A DNA stretch of 64,000 nucleotides from Bog-756 sp963730685 (GCA_963730685.1 CAVSSP010000004.1:1749682-1813681); one strand, 5' to 3'. Counted from the stretch's first letter, positions 18,884 to 27,781 are shown. A program made the numbers and translations. Notes: generated from the letters alone by a model not told the origin.

Positions 18884-19008
18884 GCTCCGACCGTACCGGG
18901 ACACCATCGGCACCACAACCGCCCACGACCGGTGCACATGGCAACCGCCAACCCCGCCCAGACCCGGTCGTCTCGACAGGTCGCCACCATCGGAAGCAGG
19001 CTGGGACG

Positions 19009-19893
19009 ATGAGTCCCACCGCCATCGCCGGAACCGTGCTCGACCACGTCGCCCATGCCGTTCCCCGCTGGCAGGATGTGTGGGACACCTACGCCGTCGA
19101 CTTCGGGGCCACGTGGAGTTCGGGAGGACCCGGGTCCGGTTTCGCCCCCGCCCAGCTCCGGTTCGGGAACGGCGCCCGGGTCGAGGTCCTCATGCCCAAC
19201 GCGCCGGAGACGAACGACTTCCTGGTCCGGTTCCTCGCCCACAGCGGGCCCGGTCCCCACCATCTCACCTTCAAGGTCCCCGACCTGGCCGACGCGATCG
19301 ACCGGGTGAGGGCGGGCGGACTCGAACTGATCGGGATCAACCGGAGCGATCCCGAGTGGATGGAGGCCTTCATCCACCCCAAGCAGGAGACCGGCGTCGT
19401 GGTCCAGATCGCCGAGCAGGCGACCGCGTGGTCGAGTCCGCCGCCCGACGACTTCCCCACCGCCACCCGCCTCCGGCGCCACGGGGAAGGACCGGTGGCA
19501 CCCGCCCTCCTGCGCCGAGTCACCCACGCCGTCACCGACCTCGGGACGGCCGTGTCGCTCTTCGTCGACCTCCTGGCCGGCGAGGTCGTCTCGGAGGGGA
19601 CGGCCGACGGGCTGCGGTGGGTCGAGGTGGACTGGGCCGGGCCCCTCGGCATCCGCCTGGTCTCCCATGCCGGTTCCGCCACGCCCGGCCCCCTGTCCGA
19701 ATGGCTGTCCGGCCGCACCGGCCGCATCCACCACCTCGAGTTCGAGGCGGAGGACCCAGGAGGGATCAGCGGCACCCATCCCGCCGGACCGACCTCCATC
19801 GGCTCGGTCGTGCACGGTGGTCCGTTCGGCAGCTGGGAGATGGACCCCGATGTCAACGCCGGCCTCCGCCTGGTGATCCGACCGACGCCCTGA
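19009..19893 (+). CDS. tandem VOC-domain protein
   Basis: A 294-aa protein with two glyoxalase-like modules. The first has LDHVAHAVPRWQDV and PHHLTFKVPDLADAIDRV, resembling methylmalonyl-CoA epimerase and 4-hydroxyphenylpyruvate dioxygenase-like folds. The second starts VTHAVTDLGTAVSLFVDLL and has IHHLEFEAED. Metal-binding His residues are at LDHVA, PHHLTF and IHHLEF. The function is not assigned. ATG 19009 starts just before the first beta strand. The stop lies within a 12-bp tandem repeat. Confidence 0.8.
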   Translation: MSPTAIAGTVLDHVAHAVPRWQDVWDTYAVDFGATWSSGGPGSGFAPAQLRFGNGARVEVLMPNAPETNDFLVRFLAHSGPGPHHLTFKVPDLADAIDRVRAGGLELIGINRSDPEWMEAFIHPKQETGVVVQIAEQATAWSSPPPDDFPTATRLRRHGEGPVAPALLRRVTHAVTDLGTAVSLFVDLLAGEVVSEGTADGLRWVEVDWAGPLGIRLVSHAGSATPGPLSEWLSGRTGRIHHLEFEAEDPGGISGTHPAGPTSIGSVVHGGPFGSWEMDPDVNAGLRLVIRPTP

Positions 19894-19927
19894 CCGACGC
19901 CCTGACCGACGCCCTGACCGACGCCCC
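19880..19927 (+). repeat. four 12-bp tandem repeats over a stop codon
   Basis: Four successive copies of gaccgacgccct (the fourth ends cc). The first copy contains the last codons of the VOC gene and its stop; the remaining copies are intergenic. Copy-number change would move or keep the stop because the unit is a multiple of three and each copy has an in-frame tga. Confidence 0.9.
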
Positions 19928-19988
19928 GACCGGCACGACGGCGGCGGCCGGGAGGAACGGGCCGGGATCGACCAGTAGCCTTTCGGCG

Positions 19989-20699
19989 ATGACCGATCCC
20001 ACCAGCCGCCGAGACCGCTCGGACGAAGGGCCGGCGCCGAGGCCGGGCCTGCTCGACCGCCTCCGTGCCGGCACGGCGTCGACCGGGTCCAGACCCCCGG
20101 CGCGGGGAGGAACGACCAAGTGGCAGATCGACCGGCTGGACGCCAGGGAGCGGCGCCTGTCGTATGCCGCCGCCATTGCCGCCACGGCGCTCGGAGTCAT
20201 CGTCTACCTGGTCGAGTCCAGCAACAAGCACTTCCGGCTGAGCAAGGGCGAGCTCACGCCCCAGACCACCCTCATCCTCGGCCTCGTCTTCGGCGCCCTC
20301 CTCGCCGTCGCCACGCTGATCGGTCGGCGGGCGCCGGTCGGGTTCGTGGCCCTCTTCTGCTTCCTGGCCTTCGGCACCCTGATGGGAGCACCGTTCCTGG
20401 TGCTGGCCGGATGGCTGCTCTACCGCTCGTACAAGTTCCAAAAGGAGGCATCGGCGAGGCTCAAGGAGGCCAACGCCGAACGACCTCCGTCGAATGCGCC
20501 CCGCGCACGGGGATCGGCACCGGCACGGGGCTCGCCTGCGGCCCGGGGATCGGCGGCGGCCAAGGCGAGACAGACCAAGGCACGGGCCAAAGCGCCGGTC
20601 GGGCCCGAAGCCAGCAAGCGTTTCACTCCGAAGCGGCCGGCGCCACCTCCGCCCAAGCCGTCCCGGAAGAGCCGCAAGGCGGCCGAGACCGCCGACTGA
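19989..20699 (+). CDS. membrane protein with long Lys/Ala/Pro-rich tail
   Basis: A 236-aa protein. Residues about 1-55 are charged and proline-rich, about 57-140 hold three hydrophobic segments (YAAAIAATALGVIVYLV, TLILGLVFGALLAVATLIG, FVALFCFLAFGTLMGAPFLV), and the last 90 residues are very basic (repeated RGSAPARGS-type and KAR/KAP segments). The tail could contact nucleic acid, ribosomes or wall polymers. It resembles uncharacterised actinobacterial proteins with disordered tails. Confidence 0.75.
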   Translation: MTDPTSRRDRSDEGPAPRPGLLDRLRAGTASTGSRPPARGGTTKWQIDRLDARERRLSYAAAIAATALGVIVYLVESSNKHFRLSKGELTPQTTLILGLVFGALLAVATLIGRRAPVGFVALFCFLAFGTLMGAPFLVLAGWLLYRSYKFQKEASARLKEANAERPPSNAPRARGSAPARGSPAARGSAAAKARQTKARAKAPVGPEASKRFTPKRPAPPPPKPSRKSRKAAETAD

Positions 20700-20738
20700 G
20701 CCGGGCCGCACGGTGGCAATGCCGCCCACCGAAGTTCC

Positions 20739-21458
20739 TCAGGCCGATTCGGTCACCAGGGCCGAGCGCAGCAGGGCCAGGATCTCGTTCCGCCGCCGGA
20801 CCAATGAGCGGGCGGTGGGCTCCTCGCCGAAGACCCGGACCACTTCGACCTCGGTCAGCATGCCGATCACCGTCGAATAGATGGCCAGCAGCAGCAGCCC
20901 GGGCTCGTGGCGCCGCATGTGGCCGGCGTCCATCTCGGCCTCGAGGAACTCCGAGGCCCGGCGGACCAACGGGTCGAGGGCGGTGACCAGCCGGGTGGCC
21001 GCCGGGGTCCCGAGCCGGCCCATCTCGCGGACCAGCCCCAAGAGCTCGGGCCGGCGGGCGGCCAACCGGAACACCGATCGCACCACCGCCTCGACACGGG
21101 CCCAGCCGTCCCCCGCCGACGCCAGCGAGCCCTCCAACGCGGCCGACAGCTCGATGGCGCTCCGGTCGATGACCGCCTCCAAGAGGACCTCCTTGGACGG
21201 GAACCAGTACAAGATGGTCTGTTTGCGGATCGCCAGTCCCTGGGCCAGGGCGTCCAGCGAGGAGGCCTCGTAGCCCCTGGTGGCGAACGACGCCAGTGCC
21301 GCGTCGAGGATGCGGTTGGGGGTGCTCGTTCCCCCCGGCCCCGTCCCCCGGGTGCCGGGCGCCACCCGCGGCCGGCTCCGGTCGCGGCCCCCGGCGCCGG
21401 CGGCCCCGCCCACGGCCCGGTCTCGGTCGACCTCGCCCTCAATGCTCGACTTGCTCAC
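20739..21458 (-). CDS. TetR family regulator of the acyl-CoA reductase operon
   Basis: A 239-aa TetR repressor. The helix-turn-helix is at about residues 48-95 (RILDAALASFATRGYEASSLDALA then IRKQTILYWFPSKEVLLEAV). The 45 residues before it are basic and disordered. It starts at GTG 21458, right beside the palindrome at 21460-21471, and faces the four-gene lipid operon, so it very probably represses both that operon and itself. The ligand is unknown; an acyl-CoA or fatty aldehyde would fit the pathway (inference). Confidence 0.87.
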   Translation of the reverse strand: MSKSSIEGEVDRDRAVGGAAGAGGRDRSRPRVAPGTRGTGPGGTSTPNRILDAALASFATRGYEASSLDALAQGLAIRKQTILYWFPSKEVLLEAVIDRSAIELSAALEGSLASAGDGWARVEAVVRSVFRLAARRPELLGLVREMGRLGTPAATRLVTALDPLVRRASEFLEAEMDAGHMRRHEPGLLLLAIYSTVIGMLTEVEVVRVFGEEPTARSLVRRRNEILALLRSALVTESA

Positions 21459-21459
21459 T

Positions 21460-21471
21460 TACCATATGGTA
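21460..21471. promoter_or_regulatory. palindromic operator between TetR and lipid operon
   Basis: Perfect 12-bp palindrome TACCATATGGTA placed between the divergent GTG starts at 21458 and 21482. On the minus strand TACCAT has a TANNNT -10 pattern seven bases before the TetR start, suggesting a leaderless tetR transcript whose -10 lies inside the operator. The operator assignment is inferred from symmetry and position. Confidence 0.65.
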
Positions 21472-21481
21472 GACAGATCTG

Positions 21482-23920
21482 GTGACCCGTGTACGTGACG
21501 GCCTGGCGGGCAAGCGCTTCTTCATCACCGGCGCCACCGGTTTCTTGGGAACGGCCCTGGTGGAACGCATCCTCCGCAGCGTCCCCGACAGCGAGGTGGT
21601 CCTGTTGATCCGGCCCGGTCGCCGGACCACCGCCATGCAGCGCGCCACCCGGGAGATCCTCAAGAACGACTGCTTCGACCGCCTCCGCGAGGAGCTCGGC
21701 GACGACTTCGACGCCGACATGGCGTCCCGGGTCGAGGCGGTGGGGGGCGACGTGACCACCGACGGCCTCGGGCTCGACGAGGCGGGCCGACAGCGCCTGT
21801 CCGAATGTGACATCGTCGTCCACTCCGCCGCCTCGGTGAGCTTCGACTCCCCGCTGGACACCGCCGTCGAGGTCAATCTGCTCGGACCGTCCCGGGTCGC
21901 CGCCGCCGTCAAGGAGGCCCGCGAGCTCGCCGCCGGGCAGGGCCGGATCGGGCCGGTCCACTTCCTCCCGGTGTCGACGGCCTACGTGGCCGGGACGCAC
22001 CAGGGCGAGGCCAAAGAGGAGCTCTTGGAGGGCAACCGGTTCACCGTCGACGTCGACTGGCGCCAGGAGGTCGCCGCCGCCCGTCGCCAGCGCGCCGATC
22101 TCGACGCCGAGTCCCGGCGTCCCCAACGGCTGGCCGGCTTTGCCAAGCGGGCCCGGAGCGAGCTCGGTGGCGCCGGGCTGCACCTGCTGGCCGAGCGGGC
22201 GGAGCGTGTCCGCGAGGACTGGGTGAAAGACGAGATGGTGAAGGTCGGCCAGGCGCGCGCCCAGTCACTCGGATGGCCGGACGCCTACCCCTACACCAAG
22301 GCCCTCGGCGAACGGGCGCTGGTCGCCCAGTTCGGGGACACGGTGCCCATGACCGTGATCCGCCCCTCCATCATCGAGTCGGCGCTGGCCGAGCCCCGCC
22401 CGGGCTGGATCCGGGGCTTCCGCATGGCCGAGCCCATCATCGTCTCCTACGCCAGGGGCCTGCTCCGGGAGTTCCCCGGGGTTCCCGAGGGCGTCACCGA
22501 CGTGATCCCGGTCGACCTGGTGGTGGCCACCATCATCGCCGTGGCCGGGGAGGCCCTCATCACGCCGGCCGACCAGTACCAGGGCCCGAGCGTGTACCAC
22601 GTCGCCTCGGGCGTCCGGAACCCGTTCCGCTACGGGAGGCTCGTCGAACTGGTCACGGAATGGTTCACCGAGCATCCTCTCTACGACAGCGACGGCCAGC
22701 CCATCGTGGTGCCGGAGTGGTCGTTCCCCGGTCGCGGCCGGGTGCAGCGGCAGCTGTCCCGGGCCTCGGCGGCCATGGATCTGGCCGAGCGGGTCGTGGG
22801 GTCCCTGCCCATCCGGGGCCGGCAGGCGGCCTGGATGGCCGCCCTCGAGGAGCAGCACCTGCTGGCCGACCGGGCCCTCGGGTACGTGGAGCTCTACGGC
22901 GCCTACACCGAGACCGAGGCCCGGTACCGGGTGGACCGTCTGCTGGCCCTGTGGGACCGCATGGACGAGGACGACCGCCGGGTGTTCTGCCTCGATCCCG
23001 CCGCCGTCGACTGGGCCTCCTACGTCCGGGACATCCACCTCCCCTCCATCATCGAGCACGCCCGTGTGCGCACGACGCCGGGCAAGTCCACCCGGCCCAA
23101 CCGCGCCGACCGGGCCCGCAAGGCCATCTTGTCCCCCGACCGGCACCTGGCCGCCTTCGACCTCGAGAACACCCTCATCGCCTCGAACGTGGTGGACTCC
23201 TACGCCTGGCTGGCGTCCCGTCACCTGCCGCCGGCCGATCGGGCGGCCTTCGTGGCCGACCTCATGCGCGAGGCGCCCTCGTTGCTGCTGTTGGACCGGC
23301 GGGACCGGGGCGACTTCCTCCGCTCCTTCTACCGACGCTACGAGGGCGCCCCGGTCGACCGGCTCCGTGACGACGGCTGGGAGCTGTTCCACAGCCTGCT
23401 GCTGACCAAGTCGTTCCCGGACGGGATCGCCCGGGTGCGCCGCCACCGGGCACTCGGGCACCGCACCATCTTGATCACCGGCGCACTCGACCTCGTCGTC
23501 GAGCCCCTGCGCCCGCTCTTCGACGACATCGTCTGCGCCCGCCTGGGCGAGGCCGACGGAACGTTCACCGGACGTCTGGAGGAGCTGCCCCCGATCGGTG
23601 AGGCCAGGGCCCTGGTGCTGGCCGACTACGCCGACGCCGAGGGGCTCCAGCTGGAGGAGTCCATGGCCTACGCCGACTCCGCCAGCGACCTCCCCATGCT
23701 GGAGGCGGTCGGATTTCCGGTGGCGGTCAACCCCGAAGCCAAACTGGCCGCCATCGCCCGGCGCCGAGGTTGGCACGTCGAGCACTGGCACAAGGCCGAG
23801 GGTGGCTCCCAACCGCTGCTCCCGCTCGGACCGCTCGACCGCCGCGGCTCGCTGCGCCGGGGGCGCACCAGCCCGGCCGCCCTGGCCGGCCAGTGGCGCC
23901 GGACCGGGGGGAACCGGTGA
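21482..23920 (+). CDS. fatty acyl-CoA reductase fused to HAD-family phosphatase
   Basis: An 812-aa, two-module enzyme. Residues about 1-510 form a male-sterility-type SDR/fatty acyl-CoA reductase: TGATGFLGTALVE for NAD(P)H, VVHSAASVSFD, and the catalytic pair Y269/K273 in YPYTKALGE. A C-terminal FAR-like region follows. Residues about 555-770 are a HAD subfamily IB phosphatase: motif I is AFDLENT (D560, E562 where the family usually has a second Asp), motif II ILITGALD, motif IV YADSASDLPML. It should reduce acyl-CoA to aldehyde or alcohol, and the HAD part may cleave a phosphate ester. Start GTG 21482; the 3' end overlaps the next start (GTGA). Confidence 0.87.
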   Translation: MTRVRDGLAGKRFFITGATGFLGTALVERILRSVPDSEVVLLIRPGRRTTAMQRATREILKNDCFDRLREELGDDFDADMASRVEAVGGDVTTDGLGLDEAGRQRLSECDIVVHSAASVSFDSPLDTAVEVNLLGPSRVAAAVKEARELAAGQGRIGPVHFLPVSTAYVAGTHQGEAKEELLEGNRFTVDVDWRQEVAAARRQRADLDAESRRPQRLAGFAKRARSELGGAGLHLLAERAERVREDWVKDEMVKVGQARAQSLGWPDAYPYTKALGERALVAQFGDTVPMTVIRPSIIESALAEPRPGWIRGFRMAEPIIVSYARGLLREFPGVPEGVTDVIPVDLVVATIIAVAGEALITPADQYQGPSVYHVASGVRNPFRYGRLVELVTEWFTEHPLYDSDGQPIVVPEWSFPGRGRVQRQLSRASAAMDLAERVVGSLPIRGRQAAWMAALEEQHLLADRALGYVELYGAYTETEARYRVDRLLALWDRMDEDDRRVFCLDPAAVDWASYVRDIHLPSIIEHARVRTTPGKSTRPNRADRARKAILSPDRHLAAFDLENTLIASNVVDSYAWLASRHLPPADRAAFVADLMREAPSLLLLDRRDRGDFLRSFYRRYEGAPVDRLRDDGWELFHSLLLTKSFPDGIARVRRHRALGHRTILITGALDLVVEPLRPLFDDIVCARLGEADGTFTGRLEELPPIGEARALVLADYADAEGLQLEESMAYADSASDLPMLEAVGFPVAVNPEAKLAAIARRRGWHVEHWHKAEGGSQPLLPLGPLDRRGSLRRGRTSPAALAGQWRRTGGNR

Positions 23921-25152
23921 AGGCCCTCCTCTTCGAACGAAACATCCCGCGCTTCGCCGCCTCGCGGGTGGCGTCGGTCCTCGGGTCGGGCCGGGGCGCG
24001 GGCATCGGACCGCTGCGGCTGGTGGACACCGAGCCCCCGGAGCTGCCCGGCGACGACTGGTTCCCGCTCCGGCCACTGCTGTCCGGCATCTGCGGATCAG
24101 ACCTGGCCACCCTCGACGGGCGCAGCTCCCGCTACTTCGAGGACATGGTCAGCTTCCCGTTCGTCCCCGGCCACGAGGTGGTCGGCGTGCTCGACCACGG
24201 GGGCGTGGACCATGCCGGGCGGCCGATGGAGGCCGGCTCGCGGGCGGTGATCGAGCCGGTGCTCGGCTGCGCCACCCGCCATATCCTCCCCCGGTGCCAC
24301 CAGTGCTCGCAGGGCCACACCGGGCTGTGCGGCAATGTCGCCTTCGGCGATCTCTCCCCCGGGTTGCAGACCGGCTACTGCTCGGACACCGGCGGCGGTT
24401 GGACGACCGGGATGCTGGCCGCCCACGCATCCCAGCTCCACACCGTGCCCCCCACCTTCCGTGACGAGGACGCCGTGATGGTGGAGCCGACCGCGTGCGC
24501 CGTCCACGCCGCCCTGGCCGCCGGTATCGGTGACGGCGACGTGGTGGCGGTGGTCGGCGCCGGCACCCTCGGGCTGGCCACGGTGGCGGCCATCCACCAG
24601 GTGGTCCGTCCCGAGCACCCCTGCACGGTGATGGTGGGGGCGAAATACGCCCACCAACGGGAGCTGGCCGCCGCCCTGGGGGGCGACACCGTGGTGGAGC
24701 CGGGCCAGTTGGCCCGGGCCGTGCGCCGGCGGGCCGGGTCACTGGTGCTGGCCGGACGCCTGACCGACGGGGCCGACGTGGTCTTCGACTGCGTGGGATC
24801 CTCCGAATCGATCACCGAATCGCTGGCCATGGTCCGCCCCCGCGGCCGGGTGGTGCTCGTCGGGATGCCGGCCAAGGTGTCCGTGGACCTCGCTCCGCTG
24901 TGGCACCGCGAGCTGACGCTGGTGGGCGCCTATGCCTACGGCGACGAGCTCCCGCCTTCGGGCACGGACCCGCGCCGCACCTTCGACCTCGCCATCGAGG
25001 TGGTGGGTGCCGCCGGTCTCGGGCGCCTGGTGTCGGCCGCCTACCCGCTCGAACGGTACGAGGAAGCCATCGCCCACGCCGGCGCCGCCGGGCGCCGTGG
25101 TGCGGTCAAGGTGGTCTTCGATCTCCGCAAACCGAAAGGAATCACCCGATGA
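23917..25152 (+). CDS. zinc-binding alcohol dehydrogenase (MDR family)
   Basis: A 411-aa medium-chain dehydrogenase. It has GICGSDLATLDG with the catalytic zinc Cys, FVPGHEVVGV with the zinc His, a partial structural-zinc segment CHQCSQGHTGLC, EPTACAVHAAL, and nucleotide motif VVGAGTLGLATV. In context it probably interconverts fatty alcohol and aldehyde, or oxidises another alcohol in the pathway; that is inference. GTG 23917 overlaps the FAR stop, and its own stop overlaps the next ATG. Confidence 0.87.
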   Translation: MKALLFERNIPRFAASRVASVLGSGRGAGIGPLRLVDTEPPELPGDDWFPLRPLLSGICGSDLATLDGRSSRYFEDMVSFPFVPGHEVVGVLDHGGVDHAGRPMEAGSRAVIEPVLGCATRHILPRCHQCSQGHTGLCGNVAFGDLSPGLQTGYCSDTGGGWTTGMLAAHASQLHTVPPTFRDEDAVMVEPTACAVHAALAAGIGDGDVVAVVGAGTLGLATVAAIHQVVRPEHPCTVMVGAKYAHQRELAAALGGDTVVEPGQLARAVRRRAGSLVLAGRLTDGADVVFDCVGSSESITESLAMVRPRGRVVLVGMPAKVSVDLAPLWHRELTLVGAYAYGDELPPSGTDPRRTFDLAIEVVGAAGLGRLVSAAYPLERYEEAIAHAGAAGRRGAVKVVFDLRKPKGITR

Positions 25153-26738
25153 GCCCCAGGCCCGGCTTCGTCCTCGACGTCGACCGCTCGACCCCGCCCA
25201 CGCTGTTCTGGCACGGCGAGCGGTTCAGCCTGGAGCAGCTCCCGGTCGGGAGCCGGGTCATCTATGCCCCGGAGCCGGTCGACCCCCTGAAGGACCCGTC
25301 GGCCGCCATCCGGGCCGCGCTCAACAACCCGGTGGGCGACCGTGAGCCGCTCCCCGCACTGCTGTTCTCCGGCATGCGGTTGACCATCGCCTTCGACGAC
25401 ATCTCCCTCCCCCTCCCCCCGATGGAACGGCCCGACATCCGCCAGATGGTCATCGAGCAGGTCCTCGACATGGCAGCCGATGCCGGCGTCGACGACGTGG
25501 AGCTCATCGTGGCCCTGGCCCTCCACCGGCGGATGACCGAGCCGGAGCTGCGCCACGCGGTCGGCGACCGGATCTACGACGCCTTCGCTCCCAACGGCCT
25601 GCTCACCCAGCACGACGCCGAGGACCCCGACGCCCTCGTCCACCTGGGCCTCACCGACGAGGGCGAGGACGTCGAGATCAACCGACGGGCGGCGGAGAGC
25701 GACCTGCTCGTCTACGTCAACATCAATCTGGTGGCCATGGACGGCGGGCACAAGAGCGTGGCCACCGGGCTGGCCAGCTACAAGAGCCTCCGGCACCACC
25801 ACAACCCGGTGACCATGCAGCGGAGCCAGTCGTTCATGGACCAGCATCGCTCCGAGCTCCACTCGGCCAACTGGAGGATGGGCCGACTGATCGCCGAAAG
25901 CGGGGTGAAGGTCTTCCAGATCGAGACCACCCTCAACAACGACACCTTCCCGGGCGGCTTCCAGTTCCTCCAGAAGCGGGAGTGGGAGTGGAAGGCCAAG
26001 GACCGCCTCGGGTACCTGGCCGTCTCCAAGGCGCTCGACCGCACACCGCCCCGCTACGCCCGCCAGATCTTCCACTCGGTCAAAGCCCCTCACCGGATGA
26101 CATCGGTACAGGCCGGCGAGGTCGAGGCCGTGCACAAGCTCACCACCGACAACGTGTGGGCCCAACAGGGGGTGGTGGTCGAGGGCCAGACCGACATCTT
26201 GACCATGGGGCTCCCCTACATCAGCCCCTACAACGTCAACTCGATCCTCAACCCCATCCTGGTGGCGTGCCTGGGGCTCGGCTACCTGTTCAACATGTAC
26301 CGGGGCAAGCCGCTGGTGCGCGAGGGCGGCGTGCTGATCATGACCCACCCGACCCCCTGGGAGTTCAACCCCGTCCACCACCCGAGCTACATCGACTTCT
26401 TCGAGCAGGTCCTGAGCGAGACCACCGACCCCATCGAGGTGGCCGACCGGTTCGAGGAGTCGTTCGCCACCGATCCGTGGTACATCCATCTCTACCGGAC
26501 CGGCCACGCCTACCACGGGGTCCATCCCTTCTACATGTGGTACTGGTGCGCCCACGCCCTCCAACACCTCGGGGCCGTCATCATCGTGGGGGGCGATCCT
26601 GCCGCCGTGCACCGGCTCGGCTTCCGGGCCGCCTCCACGCTGGCCGACGCCTTGGAGATGGCCCAGGACGTGGTCGGTCCCTCCCCCAGCCTGACCCACC
26701 TCCATGCCCCACCGATCCTCATGGCCGACGTGCAGTGA
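25149..26738 (+). CDS. LarA-like (lactate racemase N-terminal domain, DUF2088) protein
   Basis: A 529-aa protein related to nickel-pincer lactate racemase LarA. VALALHRRMTEPEL matches the LarA segment with catalytic His108 (here His126), and DGGHKSVATG matches the segment with cofactor-anchoring Lys184 (here Lys202); their spacing of 76 residues is the same. His200 (nickel ligand) would be His218 in RHHHN. The second acid/base, His174, falls on Ile192 if no gap is present, and Arg75 is lost in DDISLPLPP. So it may bind the pincer cofactor but catalyse another reaction. No larB/C/E gene is in the window. Coupled by ATGA at its start and GTGA at its end. Confidence 0.82.
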   Translation: MSPRPGFVLDVDRSTPPTLFWHGERFSLEQLPVGSRVIYAPEPVDPLKDPSAAIRAALNNPVGDREPLPALLFSGMRLTIAFDDISLPLPPMERPDIRQMVIEQVLDMAADAGVDDVELIVALALHRRMTEPELRHAVGDRIYDAFAPNGLLTQHDAEDPDALVHLGLTDEGEDVEINRRAAESDLLVYVNINLVAMDGGHKSVATGLASYKSLRHHHNPVTMQRSQSFMDQHRSELHSANWRMGRLIAESGVKVFQIETTLNNDTFPGGFQFLQKREWEWKAKDRLGYLAVSKALDRTPPRYARQIFHSVKAPHRMTSVQAGEVEAVHKLTTDNVWAQQGVVVEGQTDILTMGLPYISPYNVNSILNPILVACLGLGYLFNMYRGKPLVREGGVLIMTHPTPWEFNPVHHPSYIDFFEQVLSETTDPIEVADRFEESFATDPWYIHLYRTGHAYHGVHPFYMWYWCAHALQHLGAVIIVGGDPAAVHRLGFRAASTLADALEMAQDVVGPSPSLTHLHAPPILMADVQ

Positions 26739-27775
26739 GCGCTGCCCGGGGCTCTTCCAGCTCGCTGCGCACCGGGCGCGCCGTGCGGACCGATGCCCGC
26801 CTGGGTCGGGGCGACGGCGTGGCGGACGGTGCCGTCCGGTGGATGCGGCGGCTCTCCCCCTCGGGTATCACCGCCCGGGTGGGACGGGCCCGGTTCCCGC
26901 TGGCCGCCCCCAACTGGCCCGAGACGGTCCCCCGGCCGCCGGCCACCCCCGAGCTCGGCGTCCACTACGACACCGAGTGGTCCCGCCGCTACCCGGTCCG
27001 GCTGGCCCGGGCCGTGGTGCTCGACAACGTGACCCTTCCGATGGCGCGGGTGATCGCCTCCCCCCTGGTCCGCGGCGCCGAGGGGCTCGAGGGGGTGGAG
27101 GCCCCGGTCATCTTCGCGGCCAACCACGCCAGCCACGTCGACACCGCCCTGCTGTTGACCTGCCTCCCGCTCCGCTTCCGGCACCGGACGGTGGTGGCGG
27201 CGGCGGCGGACTACTTCTTCGACCGGCGGTGGAAGGCCGACGCGTCGTCGTTCCTCCTCGCCACCATCCCCATCGAGCGGAACAAGATCAACCGGCAGTC
27301 GGCCGACCAGGCCGCCGCTCTGTTGGCCGACGGGTGGAACCTGGTGATCTTCCCCGAAGGCGGCCGGTCCCCCGACGGGTGGGCCCAGGAGTTCCGCGGC
27401 GGGGACGCCTACCTGGCCAAGCGCACCGGGCGGCCGGTGGTGCCGGTGCATCTGGACGGCACCAGGCACCTCCTGCCCAAGGGGGGCACGGGCCTGCGCC
27501 GGTCCCGCACCACGGTCACCTTCGGCCCACCGCTGTGGCCGGACGACGACGAGAGCACACGGCGGTTCGGCGCCCGGGTGGAGGCGGCGGTGGCCACCAT
27601 GGCCAACGAGGCCACCACGGACTGGTGGACGGCCCGGAGGCAGGCGGCCCAGGGGACGACGCCTCCGCTGCAGGGACCCGACGCCTCGGCGTGGCGGCGG
27701 TCATGGCTGCTGTCGTCCCGGCCCGACCTGAAGGACACCCACGAGGGAGTGGACTGGCCCCGCAACAACCGCTGA
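26735..27775 (+). CDS. PlsC-type glycerolipid acyltransferase
   Basis: A 346-aa LPLAT enzyme. It shows the HX4D catalytic motif in AANHASHVDTALL and the second motif in VIFPEGGRSPDG; VVPVHLDGT lies downstream. It transfers acyl groups to lysophosphatidate-like or related acceptors at the membrane. The first 90 residues are polar and poorly conserved. As the last gene of the operon it could acylate the product made by the reductase, alcohol dehydrogenase and LarA-like steps (inference). GTG 26735 overlaps the upstream stop. Confidence 0.88.
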   Translation: MSAARGSSSSLRTGRAVRTDARLGRGDGVADGAVRWMRRLSPSGITARVGRARFPLAAPNWPETVPRPPATPELGVHYDTEWSRRYPVRLARAVVLDNVTLPMARVIASPLVRGAEGLEGVEAPVIFAANHASHVDTALLLTCLPLRFRHRTVVAAAADYFFDRRWKADASSFLLATIPIERNKINRQSADQAAALLADGWNLVIFPEGGRSPDGWAQEFRGGDAYLAKRTGRPVVPVHLDGTRHLLPKGGTGLRRSRTTVTFGPPLWPDDDESTRRFGARVEAAVATMANEATTDWWTARRQAAQGTTPPLQGPDASAWRRSWLLSSRPDLKDTHEGVDWPRNNR

Positions 27776-27781
27776 GCCGCC

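Noticed and set aside
22265..24076. A 603-codon minus-strand frame opposite the acyl-CoA reductase
   Set aside because: Gly/Val/Pro/Arg-rich translation with no domain; it is the shadow of the GC-rich plus-strand gene. The same applies to 4381-5967, 12515-14302, 25041-26705 and 34909 to 33880 minus.
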